The notes under the pieces: model-generated | Told to the model about the DNA's origin: nothing | The model's database searches: none | The model's input: the letters and a program-made list of their open reading frames with translations, nothing else | Translations under genes and position numbers: made by a program | Origin: Rugalucina vietnamica | Lineage: Eukaryota > Mollusca > Bivalvia > Lucinida > Lucinidae | Direction of reading: 5' to 3' | Assembly (NCBI GenBank): GCA_964017185.1 | Contig: OZ024870.1 | Location: 61,420,812-61,484,811, forward strand | DNA: 64,000 nt | Part shown: one piece after another, positions 54,032-64,000 of the stretch | How positions within the stretch are numbered: the stretch's first letter is position 1 | Layout of the letters: each line of letters begins with the position of its first letter

Positions 54032-55065
54032 AGTCCAATTCGCATGCGCCAAAAATACACGCGTGTAAATATACTCCGGTGTGCAAATTTTACTCGGGGT
54101 AAGCAAATGGCGCATGCGAACGCAAATACACACCGGAGTATATTTACATATGGGTAAATATACTCCTAGGTCTGACCAGATGCAAATTTTATTTCTACAA
54201 ATACACATGTGTAAATTTACTATTTTGTCCCATGCGAACGCAATGTAAAATTTACCCATGAGTATTTTCACTTCAAGTCAATATTCTGCTTTTATCATCA
54301 GGAAAACATGTCCGTGAAATGTATACCCCCTTGAACCCCACTTTTATATAGCAAAACTGGGGTATGCAGGGGTATACCTATTTTTCTTATTTTTGCTCGA
54401 AAATATAGATTGTGGGTACTCGTTAGAACCGCCTCGGTGAGGCGGTTCTAACGTGTACGCACAATCTATGTTTTGAGCAAAAATAAGAAAAATATCATTT
54501 TTTTTCCAATAAAATTTTCACATTTTTAAGCTGAAAAAATTCTCTGTATATTGCATGGGCAAGTTTTCGTAATGATAACAAATTTTCTCATTTTTTGTTT
54601 ATAACTGATTATATGACAGTTGCTGAAACTGTGGAAATTGTTGCTAAATAAGAGTTTATTGCCATTCATCACATTTTAGATCATATGGAGTGCAAACAGC
54701 CACACTATATCTTCATCATTCTTGGTGACATTCTTGGGGTATTTTAACAGTAATTCCTTGTGAAAGGATGATAAAAAGGAATTGTATAACTGCTAAGGTA
54801 TGCCTGACCATTACATGATTCACCTCTGCTGCCAAAGTCTACAAGAACCCCTTGAAACAGCCTCTTCTTGTTTTGCATATACAGAAACTTTAAAAGTACA
54901 GGTTTTAATCCAGAAATGATCAATTTACATACAAAAATACTCCTGGTGATAAAACCCATGCGAACGCAATTTAAATTTACTCACAGGTTGATTTGCACAC
55001 CGGAGTATATTTACACACCGGAGTATATTTACACGCGTGTATTTTTTGCGCATGCGAATTGGACT
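54032..55065. mobile_element. 1.03 kb TIR element with TTA target site, carrying a nested MITE
   Basis: Ends AGTCCAATTCGCATGCGC on both sides, with similarity continuing through ATACACGCGTGTAAATATAC. TTA lies outside both (54029-54031, 55066-55068). The 3 bp TTA site is the PIF/Harbinger signature (TWA); class is inference. Repeated GCATGCGAACGCAA and CACCGGAGTATATTTAC words occupy the subterminal regions. The 275 bp hairpin MITE at 54296-54574 is inserted in it, so the host element is older. Confidence 0.78.
54296..54574 (+). mobile_element. Hairpin MITE (275 bp family), copy F
   Basis: CATCAGGAAAACATGTCCGTG to TTTTCGTAATG, with AT on both sides. The long hairpin is near perfect, apex GCCTCGGTGAGGC. 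Confidence 0.87.
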
Positions 55066-55856
55066 TTAGATAAGACAATACTTTTAGTGTAGGATATTCT
55101 AGCTGAGCTGTTTATCTGGGGTGATCGTGACAGACCATCTTGACTGTTTAAGCAAACTATTGTCCCTTTAACAAATTGCAAGTGAGAATAACAACTTAAT
55201 TCAATCACACAGATAACATAAAAGATAAGAGCTGTCGCAGGACAGCATGCTCGACTGCTTCTGACCTTTGTCAAACATAGGGCCAAACTCGACCTGTAAC
55301 CCAAAGCAATATGCTCATACATCTTTTTGCCTTGATGTTACACTGCTGGGAATCACGTGATACGCAATGTTTATGATATGTGCGAATTGTAAACAAGAAG
55401 CCGCCATTTTCCCTCGGGTCTAGGTAAGTCTATCGAGTTTTCTTTCAAAGGCTGAGTGATAATGATGGATGAATATGCCCAGTCGCTGCAGAGACATCAG
55501 ATTTATTTAACCATGTGCTAGCTAATCTTTCAAAGTATTTTGTTTTTGTAAACACTTCATTCCCATCATCAAAAGTGTTTGTTGCCATGCACACCAAATA
55601 TTTATTTTGGGCCTTATTCTTTCTTCCAGCAACAATGTACCCTTTTTTTTTTTTTTAGAGATAAAATAACATTTTTTTCAAAGGACAATTACCTCCATTT
55701 TACAGAAATATGCTAAATGCCATATGAAAAAAGATAATCAACATCATTGACATTGCATCCCTATACACATGCAATGTGGATTGATACCCACCACACTAAA
55801 ACAATAGTCATCATTTTTCTTTTCTTTTGTCGATATATGTATTTATTGCTAAAGTC

Positions 55857-56141
55857 CTTTGTAACTATTGCACACCCTCACACATACCTACGGTGAAGGG
55901 TGGGGGATAGCCGGGCTTAAGTGCGGGGCAATTACTTGTCGAGTGTACCCACAGTGCAGGGGAAATGACGGGGTTTTGGCATTAGGATCCTTACCCCAGG
56001 GCGATTTTCTATTGCTACGGGTATGGCAAAGTTTTGCCCCCAGTTTGCCCCCTGTGTGTGGGGCTTATAGCAGAGCACTGAAAGCAGAAAAGCCATAATC
56101 CCCACCCTTCCCCGTAGGTGGTGGAGCAGTGGTTACAAATG
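55857..56141. mobile_element. 285 bp GC-rich TIR element
   Basis: Left CTTTGTAACTATTGCACACC and right (reverse complemented) CATTTGTAACCACTGCTCCA, both leading into CCTACGGKGAAGGGTGGGG. The interior is rich in GGGGC/GCCCC words. Related GC-rich words recur at 58.9-59.33 kb. No coding sequence. Confidence 0.65.
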
Positions 56142-56719
56142 ACTGGTGCACAATTGCAGTTTAATTATGATCAAAAATAGAAAAGTAGCCATTCACGGTT
56201 TTGTTCAATATTGAGAACGAATCATTGAATGCTTTCCCGGCTTCATTATGTATCAGCAGTCACACATTAGCGTATAACCCAAACGCGCGTCTGGCGTATG
56301 AAAACTCTCAACATGCTTAAGATTTTGGACGTATAAAAATAATTTGTTCCTTTAACTCGCTTTAGCAGTCACACATTAGCGCCTGACTGAGGCGTGTGCC
56401 GTACGTACAAAAATCTCAAAGTGTTGAAGTACGTTTGTGTTACTTCCCAGACGCGCTAAGCATGTGCTACAGGCGCGCAGCAAACGCCCAACGCGCGTCT
56501 CACACACGCTTAGGGCACGCTACTGAAGCAATATCTCATAAAATCGGAAAACGTATGTGGCGTGCACTAACGTGCCTAACACGTGACGTGCGCCAAAGTG
56601 CGTTCATAGCGTATTCAACGCGCCTGTAACACGCGTGGAACTTATTTGAGATGTAAAAGACATACGCACAAGACACGCCCGGCTTCTGGAAAAAATTTTA
56701 AGCATGTTTAAAATGTTTG

Positions 56720-57135
56720 AACCTAAACGTGCCGAGAGCGCGCAACGACCTTTGGCGACGTATGTCAACGTACACCCAGCGTACACCAAGCGTACACAAG
56801 CGATCACCAAAAACGCACATGTAGCGCGTTTCTAACGGGTCTCCTACGTGCTCATGACGTATGTTGAATCATTCAAAGTTTACATTTTTGTCAACACGCC
56901 CGGCGTGCGTTGGCTTATTCTGCTATTTTAGACAGCAGTCACAGTCATTAGCTTATACATAAGCTGAACGCGCGCCGGGCTAGTTGACAAAAATTGTAAA
57001 ATTCAAAATACGCCAGGAGCACATCGGAGACACGTTAGAAGCGCGTTACACGCGCGTTTTCTACGCTTGGTGTACGCTTGGTACACGTTGATATACGTCG
57101 CTGTAAGTCGCTGTGCGCTTTAGGCGCGTTTGGGC
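56720..57135. repeat. Inner CpG-rich hairpin
   Basis: GTACACCAAGCGTACAC, GCGCGTTTCTAACGGGTCTCC and CACGCCCGGCGTGCGTT have inverted partners downstream (GCTTGGTGTACGCTTGG, GGAGACACGTTAGAAGCGCG, GAACGCGCGCCGGGC). Apex near 56935. Confidence 0.75.
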
Positions 57136-57344
57136 CCAAAAACAATTTAAAACTAGAAATGCGTGTTTGTAAAACACTATGCCCCCAACTGTATGCTTGT
57201 CCGTAAACTGGCAGTTTGTATGATTCATTTATTTCATTCGAATGCAGTCAAATTTAATTTCCTGAAGAAGCTGTTGGTTGCGTCTGTTTTGACCTCGATC
57301 CAGAAACAGAATGTAAGCTTTTTTGCAGGCGAGTTAAAAATGAA

Positions 57345-58250
57345 GTAAAAATTGAAAAATGGAGTAATTTTGTCAAAATTTGACAGAGAGTCCTCAAAAG
57401 TTAATCAGGTGATCTTCTTCTCAGCCCCAACCAGCATACCAAATATGAAGGCTCTAGCTAGCTAGCTCAAATACGTTTTGAGATATCTTGCACATAAGAT
57501 TTTCAAAATTTGTTTTCAAAAGGACATTATTCCAACAAGGGGCATAACAAGTACATGAAAAAAAATACAGGCCAACTATTTTTTCAAGAGGAATCTGTAT
57601 ATGAAATTTCAAAACCCTATCATTCACCGTTCAAAGGTTTCAAATTTCACCGAAATTTCAAAATTCTGTATTTTTGTAAAAATTTGACGGAAAGTTCTCA
57701 AAAGTTAATCAGATCATCTACTTCTCAGCCCCAACAAGTGTACCAAATATGAAGGCTCTAACTATAATACTTTTTGAGATATCTTGCACACAAGATTTTC
57801 AAATTTTGTTTTCAAAGAGACATAACTCAAAAAAGGGGCATAACTTGGCCATACAAAAAATACGGGTCAACTATTTTGTCATGAGGAATGTGTATATGAA
57901 ATTTCAAAACCCTTGCATTCACCGTTCAAAAGTTTCAAATTTCACCGAAAAGTGGAAAAATCAATCAAAATTTCAAAATTCCGTATTTTTGTAAAAATTT
58001 GACAGAAAGTTCTCAAAAGTTAATCAGGTCATCTACTCCTCAGCCCCAACAAATGTACCAAATATGAAGGCTCTAGCTTAAATACTTTTTGAGATATCTT
58101 GCACACAAGATTTTCAAATTTTGTTTTCAAAGGGACATAACTCAGAAAAGGGGCGTAACTCGGACATGAAAAAAAAATACGGGTCAACTATTTTTTCATG
58201 AGGAATGTGCATATCAAATTTCAAAACCCTAGCATTCACCATTCAAAAGT
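57345..58250 (+). repeat. Tandem repeat, about 300 bp unit, three units
   Basis: Unit landmarks: GTCAAAATTTGACAGA, TCTCAAAAGTTAATCAGG, CTCAGCCCCAAC, CCAAATATGAAGGCTCTA, TTTTGAGATATCTTGCAC, GGGGCATAAC, CATTCACCGTTCAAA. Repeats near 57370, 57685 and 57990. A common kind of lineage-specific mollusc repeat (inference). Short open frames within are not genes. Confidence 0.85.

Positions 58251-58251
<1 letters not shown>

Positions 58252-58293
<42 letters not shown>
58252..58293 (+). repeat. (CA)n microsatellite
   Basis: About 20 CA units followed by GACAGACAAGCCG and a short hairpin AACTTTTTCAAAGTT. Confidence 0.92.
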
Positions 58294-58295
<2 letters not shown>

Positions 58296-59086
58296 GACAA
58301 GCCGAAAGCAATATGCCCTTCCAACTTTTTCAAAGTTGGGGGCATAAAGATGCTTAAAAACTTTCTAGAAGTTCGGCGTGTCCCGGGCGTGTGTCTTATA
58401 TATGAATACGTTTCGAATAAGTTCCATGCGCGTTAGAGGTGCGTTGAATACGCTTCGAACGCGTTCGGTGCACGTTTGAGGCACGCCAGTGTACGCTACA
58501 TGCGCGTTCCGATTTTATGAGATATCGCTTCGGTAGTGTGCCCCAAGGGTGTGTGAGACGCGCGTTGAACGTTTACTGCGCGCCTGTAGCGCATGCATGG
58601 CGAGTTTTGGACGCAACACAAACATACTCCAAATTTATGAGATTTTTTATACGTCCGGCACACGCCTCAGACATGTGTGACTGCTAAAGCGAATAAAAGG
58701 AGCAAATTAATTTTCATAGTTTCTCTAATAGTAACACATACTCGTCAATTTCATGGGGACAATTTTACTTTGATTACACGGATAATTATCATTTCAAATG
58801 CACTCTTAAACCTCTAAATTTTTATAAGGCACTCCAAAATTTTCATCGTAACAGCACGGTGAGTATCAAGGTTTTACTTAGTAATGCACCAGTCATTTGT
58901 ATACACGGCTCACATAGGGCCGCGGTTAGCGGAGACAAAGCGGGGCTAAAGTGTCAGGTTTTAACTTTGGCACGCCCCGGCAGTGCCGGGGATATGCCGG
59001 GTTTTTAGTACTTTTTACTTTCCCGCCAATACACGGTCACATTAAGTCAAATTAGATAATAGTTGTATTTTAACATTTACGTACCA

Positions 59087-59141
59087 GTGGTAATGGGTGC
59101 CACTATAGTGCCCTTTTCTGAAAAAGTGGCACCCATTACTA
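59087..59141. repeat. Hairpin TGGTAATGGGTGCCAC
   Basis: GTGGTAATGGGTGCCACTAT and GAAAAAGTGGCACCCATTAC pair as arms with a short loop. Isolated, no known family. Confidence 0.7.
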
Positions 59142-60384
59142 CTCGTACATTTATGGTCCTTATTCAATTTACAAATGTGCATGTTCATCTACATTCCGAA
59201 ATACAAACCCCTCATTTTTATTCATTAGAACAACTACCAGCTGTTGTTCCACATTATTGTCAGCCTCCGGAGTGCCAGTGCTTTTAGCAGGGTTTTTACC
59301 ACAAATCTGACCCCGCAGTGCCGGGCTCTAAAACTGAAAAGTTAAACACCTTGCTATTCCCTTAAAGCAAATACCAAAGTGAGGGTGAAAACAGTGCAAT
59401 TTTAACGTGACTTAACATATGACCCCCACCTAGTTGATGGCTATTTTTTGAAGCACAGTTTTTGCTCCTTGTTTAAAGTGTGATCGAATAGCATATCTAT
59501 GAAATGGGATCCATAACATTTTGTTAATTCTAATTAGCTTTATGGGAAATTGATTAATGGCATCATTGCGTTTGTTATTTTGTCGACGGGTATAAATAAA
59601 TAAAGAAAGGAAGAAAGAAAAGGTATTCAACATAAAACGTTTAAAAGATCATGGATGGATATGAGTAGTAATGATCTCGTTAAGAGTCAAACAGTTTGTA
59701 TGATCTATTACTTTCTGAACTAGCGAAAAACATGGCTTTGTCCGTCAATGAATTGGACCTTATCAATTTTAGAGAGCCAAAATTCGTCTACTTACATATA
59801 AAACTGACAGAAAATGCGAACTCAATTTGTTTGTGTGGAAGGAATCAATTTGGTTTGCTGTGTACATGGTATCGAGCAAAGTAATCTGCTCGTCAAATTG
59901 CAGAATTTGGTTTTATCCGTTATGAAACAACTTCCCACGTTTTTATAATACCACAGCAGTATGTAATGAATTTCAATGTCATGATAAGCATTTAATATTT
60001 AACCTATTGAAGGAAATAAAGCTTATGTGTGTAGGGTAGCAGCGTATTTTAAGTAAAATTTTGAAGTGTTTGAAACACTAGTCAGGTGAAATGCCACAAA
60101 ATATGGCTCTATTTCTTCCAAATACGGCTGTCCATGGACTGCACTAGGTGGCATAAATATCAACATTCGTATCTTGAAGTTATTTGAAAAGAAAACAAAA
60201 CTGATGACGTCATTTGTTTACATTTTGGTGTATATGGAAACATTTGCGGTCACATGATTTCCAGCAGTGTGTTATACAGAACAAAATCACTGAACCATGA
60301 CAGTTAACTATAACTTATTACTACTGAAGGTTTAAACTTCTCAACCATATTGTACATAAAGTATGTTAATACACCAACTGAGTG
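59142..60384. other. Nothing firmly recognised
   Basis: No supported gene. GC-rich words at 59295-59335 echo 58.92-59.02 kb. A reading frame at 59696-59884 has no recognisable domain. Confidence 0.4.
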
Positions 60385-61445
60385 CCGAGATACAAGGCAA
60401 AATCACTGAACCGTGAAATAAGCTCACACTGACCTATAAGTACTTTAGGGTCAAAGGTCTTATCATACTTACTCATAATAAGAAAGACGTATGAAAATAT
60501 ACCGAGTGTAAAGATAAAAGCAAAGTCACTGAAGCATGAAATTAGGTCACAGTGACCCAGGAATACTTTAGGGTCAAAGGTCTTGTCATACGCAAACATA
60601 ATGTGAAAGAAATATGTTCATATACCAAAAGAAAACCGAGATAAAAGGCAAAATCACTGAACCATGTAATCAGGTCACAATGACCTAGGACTACTTTAGG
60701 GTCAAAGGTCTTGTCATACACAAACATAGTGTGAAAAAAATATGTTCATAAACCAATTGAGTGCAAAGATATAAGGCAAAATCACTGAACCATGAAATTA
60801 GGTCACAGTGACCTATAAGTATATTGTGGTCAAAGGTCTGTTCATACACACTCATAATCTGAAGGAAGCATGAAAATATGATAATTGTGTGTCAAGATGT
60901 AAGGCAAAATCACTGAAGCATGAAATTCGGTCACACTGACCTATAAGTATATTGGGGTCAAAGCTCAGGTCATACTCACACATAATCTGAAAGAAGTATG
61001 AAAATATACTAATTGAGTGTCAAGACATAAGGCAAAAATCACTGAACCGTGAAATTAGGTCACATTGATCTATAAGTTTATTGGGGTCAAAGGTCAGGTC
61101 ATACTCACTCATAATCTGAAAGAAGTATGAAAATATACTAATTGAGTGTCAAGATATAAGGCAAAATCACTGAACCGTGAAGTTAGGTCACAGTAACCTA
61201 TAAGTATATTGGGGGTCAAAGCTCTGGTCATACTCACTCATAATCTGAAAGAAGTATGAAAATATTCTAATTGAGTGTCAAGATATAAGGCAAAATCACT
61301 GAACCGTGAAATTAGGTCACAGTGACCTATAAGTTTATTGGGGTCAAAGGTCAGGTCATACTCACTCATAATCTGAAAGAAGTATAAAAATATACTAATT
61401 GAGTGTCAAGATATAAGGCAAAATCACTGGACCATGGAAAGTAGG
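60385..61445 (+). repeat. ~128 bp satellite with nuclear-receptor-type motifs in each unit
   Basis: Eight units with IR3 motifs starting at 60421, 60544, 60672, 60800, 60929, 61057, 61185 and 61314 (spacing 123-129 bp). AGGTCAnnnTGACCT is perfect at 60672, 60800 and 61314 and one mismatch away in the others. About 12 bp further on each unit has GGGTCAAAGGTCA or a close variant (perfect at 61084 and 61341), a DR1 arrangement. The rest of the unit is AT-rich (AATCTGAAAGAAGTATGAAA, CAAGATATAAGGCAAAATCA). Confidence 0.88.
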
Positions 61446-61559
61446 TCAACCAACAGTAACCGTCATGACACTAAGTTAGTGTCACTAAGTTAAAAGATGA
61501 ATGACCAAGCATCTTCCTTAGTTGTTTCTATTAAGAAATAAAAAGAAAAAATATTTTCA

Positions 61560-62235
61560 GAGAGTTCTAGATTTTGACCCATAGCCCCACTCCCTTGACT
61601 CGGACCCAGAGGTCGGATGTCATGGAACCTAAAGTGTATGAAGTATGAATGCTTTATGATAAGTTGTTGTCAAGATATGGACTATTTGTAAAAGTTACAC
61701 AGTAGTACATCCATTTTTACACTGTTCTAGATTTTAACTTCTAGCCCCATCCCCAGGCATGGACCGAGGAATCCGATGCTATGAAATGAAACTCAACCCT
61801 ACAGGGTACCTATGGTCCAAGTACGAAAGCTCTCAGATAAAAGGTTTTCAAGATATAGACTTCTAGAATACTATACCACAGAAAAGCATTTATTAATAAT
61901 GTCATAGATTTTAACCTCTAGCCCAACCCCCTGGCATGAACCCGGGGATCCGATGCAATGGAATGAAAGCCAACCCTCCAAGGTACCTATGGTCCAAGTT
62001 TGATCTCTCTTTGATAAGTAGTTGCCAAGATCTGGACTGCTAGAAAACTTTGACGTAGTACAGACAATTTTTACAGTGTTCTAGATATTAACTCCCAGCC
62101 CCACCCCCGGGCATGGACCCAGGGGTCCGACAACATGTAATGAAAGCCAACCCTCCAAGGTACCTATAGTCCAAGTTTGAACCCTCTATCATAAGTAGTT
62201 GCCAAGGTGTGCACTTCTAGAAAACTTTGATGCAG
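61560..62235 (+). repeat. Tandem repeat, about 177 bp unit, four units
   Basis: Units start with CTAGATTTTAACYYCTAGCC near 61566, 61727, 61905 and 62082, each containing GGCATGGACCCRGGG, CCAACCCTCCAAGGTACC and TAGTTGCCAAGAT. Not coding. Confidence 0.85.
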
Positions 62236-62330
62236 TGTGACGGGAACGGGAACGGTAACGGGAACGGGGACGCGGACGACCGAGGTGACTACAATAGCTC
62301 TTTGCACTTCGTGCAGTCGAGCTTAAAATG
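62236..62330 (+). repeat. (GGGAAC)n run and hairpin tail
   Basis: GACGGGAACGGGAACGGTAACGGGAACGG is followed by GACTACAATAGCTC and the hairpin TTTGCACTTCGTGCAGTCG. It resembles the simple-repeat tail of a non-LTR element. Confidence 0.6.
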
Positions 62331-63135
62331 AAAAAGATTAATATGATTGACGATCATGGCAAGTAAAACAATCCAGATATATTTACACATTTAAACACAA
62401 AGACAATACGAAAATTTCCAACGTTGGTTGGTCAAACACTTACATCGCTCGTAATCCCTTTTGCAACCCCCAACAGCACAGAAGTTATTTTTGCGAAATT
62501 TGTCCTTTTGACGTTCTTGTTTGTGGGTATATATACATTGTGGACGGTCTTAAGTTCTCTCTGGACTCTACGTTGGGCCAGCGTTGGTCTTGTGATGAGC
62601 AGTGTTGGCTCGGTGCTGGATTTGTGCTGGTATTGCGTCGAGTTTTTGTTGGATTTTGCTTTTTATTTCTATGTATTCCATTTTATTTCTATTTATTCCA
62701 TCACTGTTTCTCATTTTGCTTTGTCGTAAATGTAGGTCTGTGTCCACAGAATTCATTAATGTCGGATTGTCTTGTGACACTAGCACTCTGTTATCATAGG
62801 TTGAGCCGAAATTGATAACACTTCAACTGTAAAATTTGCAAGTGAGAGCAACAACATAATTAATCGCAAAGGCAACATGAAAGTTCCAACTAGTGAATGA
62901 AAGCACAATCAAATTCATTAAAAAATCATTGCAAGTGAAATAACAAAACGTTCACCAAGTTTCACAACAAAACACGAATCTTTCCAACTCTGTTGTCCAA
63001 CATTGCTATCCCACATGCATATAATCTTTTTTCCGATTTAAATTGAAGAATAAAAGTGTCTGTTTAAGTCCAAGTTCTGACTTTTTATAGCAAATACCAG
63101 TAGGCAATAAAACTGTCGACCTCTTATATGACGCC
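62331..63135. other. 3' flank of the GPCR gene, nothing recognised
   Basis: A plus-strand frame at 62424-62729 is hydrophobic by composition but has no domain and no support. On the minus strand this is the downstream region of the receptor gene; AATAAA-type words occur (for example AATAAA on the plus strand near 63105), but no poly(A) signal can be fixed. Confidence 0.45.
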
Positions 63136-64000
63136 TTAAGCTAAAGTTGCTTGGGTAGCATTTTCAGATAGGTTGATTTGATATATTTCGATTCGCATTT
63201 TCTCGATCTTTGCCTTAAATGCAGGACAAATTCCTTGGACGAGTTTCATGAGCTCCATGCGAGTCTCCCTGAACCAGAAAACATAGATCAATACGTCCAC
63301 GATGCAGTTGAAGATATTTACCCAATCTGTGAGGGTTGCCACAACTCCGTCGTCTTGTATACCCTGCGCCGTGCGGGTAAAATATAGCACCGACAACCCT
63401 ATCCACACAACCTGAGAAAATGTGGTGTTGATCAACAACATGAAAGACGCCGCTGTTCCCTTGTACTGTCGAAAGGTTTTCATTGTCGTTGAATTATTTT
63501 CACTAGCACGAATTATTCTGTGTATCTTTACAAACGAGATAAATGAAATCGTCGGCACCAGAACAGTATAAATAACAAAATAGATTGGCATCCCCAGTCC
63601 ACAGTTTAAGACCTTATTCCTCGCATAGCACATTCCGCCTCTAACAACGGCGTACTGCAGAAAACCAAAGATGAAAATCGTTATACAAACGATTTTCGTC
63701 CGCATCTCTGTGACTACTTTAAGATACTTGTACGGCCAGTTCAAAACGAACAATCTTTCCAGCGCCATGCTACAGACAATTATCTGCGAAGCGAGTTGAA
63801 ATCCTCTAGCGACATGCCATATGACGTAGACGTCATTATAATTAAACATCTTGGGAACACACGATATGAGCAAAAACAGATTATCGTATGTAAGTAATCC
63901 CATAGAAAGCAACTTTGTGGCATAGGGTGTCCGCTTGGTGCGAGAAATGGCAATAAATGCGAGGAAACAAACCGTGAATGTTGCTAATGCTAATCCTAAG
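63136..64000 (-). CDS. Rhodopsin-class GPCR, 5' end cut by the window
   Basis: One uninterrupted minus-strand frame reaches the window edge (about 288 residues; last complete codon at 63999). Helices in order: TM1 LGLALATFTVCFLAFIAIS, TM2 from LLTYDNLFLLISC, TM3 ending SMALERLFVLNWP (an ERL variant of E/DRY), TM4 IVCITIFIFGFLQYAVV, TM5 YFVIYTVLVPTISFISFV, TM6 SFMLLINTTFSQVVWIGLSV, TM7 FNCIVDVLIYVFWFRE (DVLIY in place of NPxxY), then a short amphipathic tail ending NATQATLA. Cys in GGMCYARN and NCGLG fit extracellular loop 2. Ligand unknown; the variant motifs suggest a lineage-specific orphan receptor. Upstream start not visible. Confidence 0.85.
   Translation of the reverse strand, partial: LGLALATFTVCFLAFIAISRTKRTPYATKLLSMGLLTYDNLFLLISCVPKMFNYNDVYVIWHVARGFQLASQIIVCSMALERLFVLNWPYKYLKVVTEMRTKIVCITIFIFGFLQYAVVRGGMCYARNKVLNCGLGMPIYFVIYTVLVPTISFISFVKIHRIIRASENNSTTMKTFRQYKGTAASFMLLINTTFSQVVWIGLSVLYFTRTAQGIQDDGVVATLTDWVNIFNCIVDVLIYVFWFRETRMELMKLVQGICPAFKAKIEKMRIEIYQINLSENATQATLA

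Larger units (their letters stand above)
56330..58712. mobile_element. CpG-rich foldback element, about 2.4 kb
   Basis: Outer arms (about 56330-56720 and 58345-58712) are inverted copies sharing CGCTTTAGCAGTCACACA, GAGGCGTGTGCCG and TAGAACTTATTCGAAACG-type words, rich in ACGCGC. Within lies a second hairpin (56720-57135) and then a 270 bp tandem repeat with a (CA)n run. The interior repeat appears to have inserted later. No gene. Confidence 0.7.

Noticed and set aside
62424..62729. 101-codon hydrophobic frame resembling a membrane protein
   Set aside because: Hydrophobicity follows from T-rich composition; no family motif, and overlapping frames in the other phases are similarly open.

Overview
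The window is animal nuclear DNA with no bacterial gene organisation: AT-rich, long introns with GT/AG borders, and most bases in repeats. Two split genes can be read exon by exon and a third enters at the right edge. The gene families (a PhyH dioxygenase, a dcd1-like amidohydrolase, a divergent rhodopsin-class GPCR), the repeat style (tRNA-SINE heads, hairpin MITEs, nucleosome-sized satellites) and the reverse-transcriptase relics suggest a marine mollusc, probably a bivalve. That attribution is inference; nothing here fixes the species.

Layout. 1-3.6 kb: intergenic repeats and a 2.1 kb TIR element whose two ends are packed with GATATC motifs. 3.8-10.7 kb: a minus-strand phytanoyl-CoA-dioxygenase-family gene; nine coding exons join in frame, the first exon is not found, and the last exon exists in three tandem versions, one of them broken. 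10.7-22.8 kb: repeats, including a TTAA-flanked foldback, a degenerate reverse transcriptase, several MITEs and a ~175 bp satellite. 22.86-35.02 kb: a complete 13-exon, 436-codon minus-strand gene for a secreted dcd1-like (C45/acid-ceramidase-like) hydrolase with a signal peptide. Its introns hold many hairpin elements, four of them within 40 nt of a splice site. A 3.08 kb GACGTC-rich foldback with a 10 bp target duplication sits 246 bp upstream of its start codon.

38.4-42.3 kb: a ~150 bp GC-rich tandem array, a LINE relic and other repeat pieces. 42.3-47.8 kb: a very young LTR retrotransposon (206 bp LTRs differing at one base) encoding only Gag-like and protease domains, with a 267 bp foreign segment inserted in frame between them. 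49-51.3 kb: a second reverse-transcriptase relic and a second copy of the TTAA element. 52-62.3 kb: almost entirely structured repeats: a TTA-flanked TIR element, CpG-rich foldbacks, a 270 bp tandem repeat, and a ~128 bp satellite in which each unit carries nuclear-receptor-type motifs (an AGGTCAnnnTGACCT palindrome plus a GGGTCAAAGGTCA direct repeat). 63.1-64 kb: the 3' part of a GPCR gene, cut by the window edge.

The genes show no sign of acting in one pathway. The main content is an unusually clear record of nested mobile-element insertions, with target duplications and one empty site readable inside the window.
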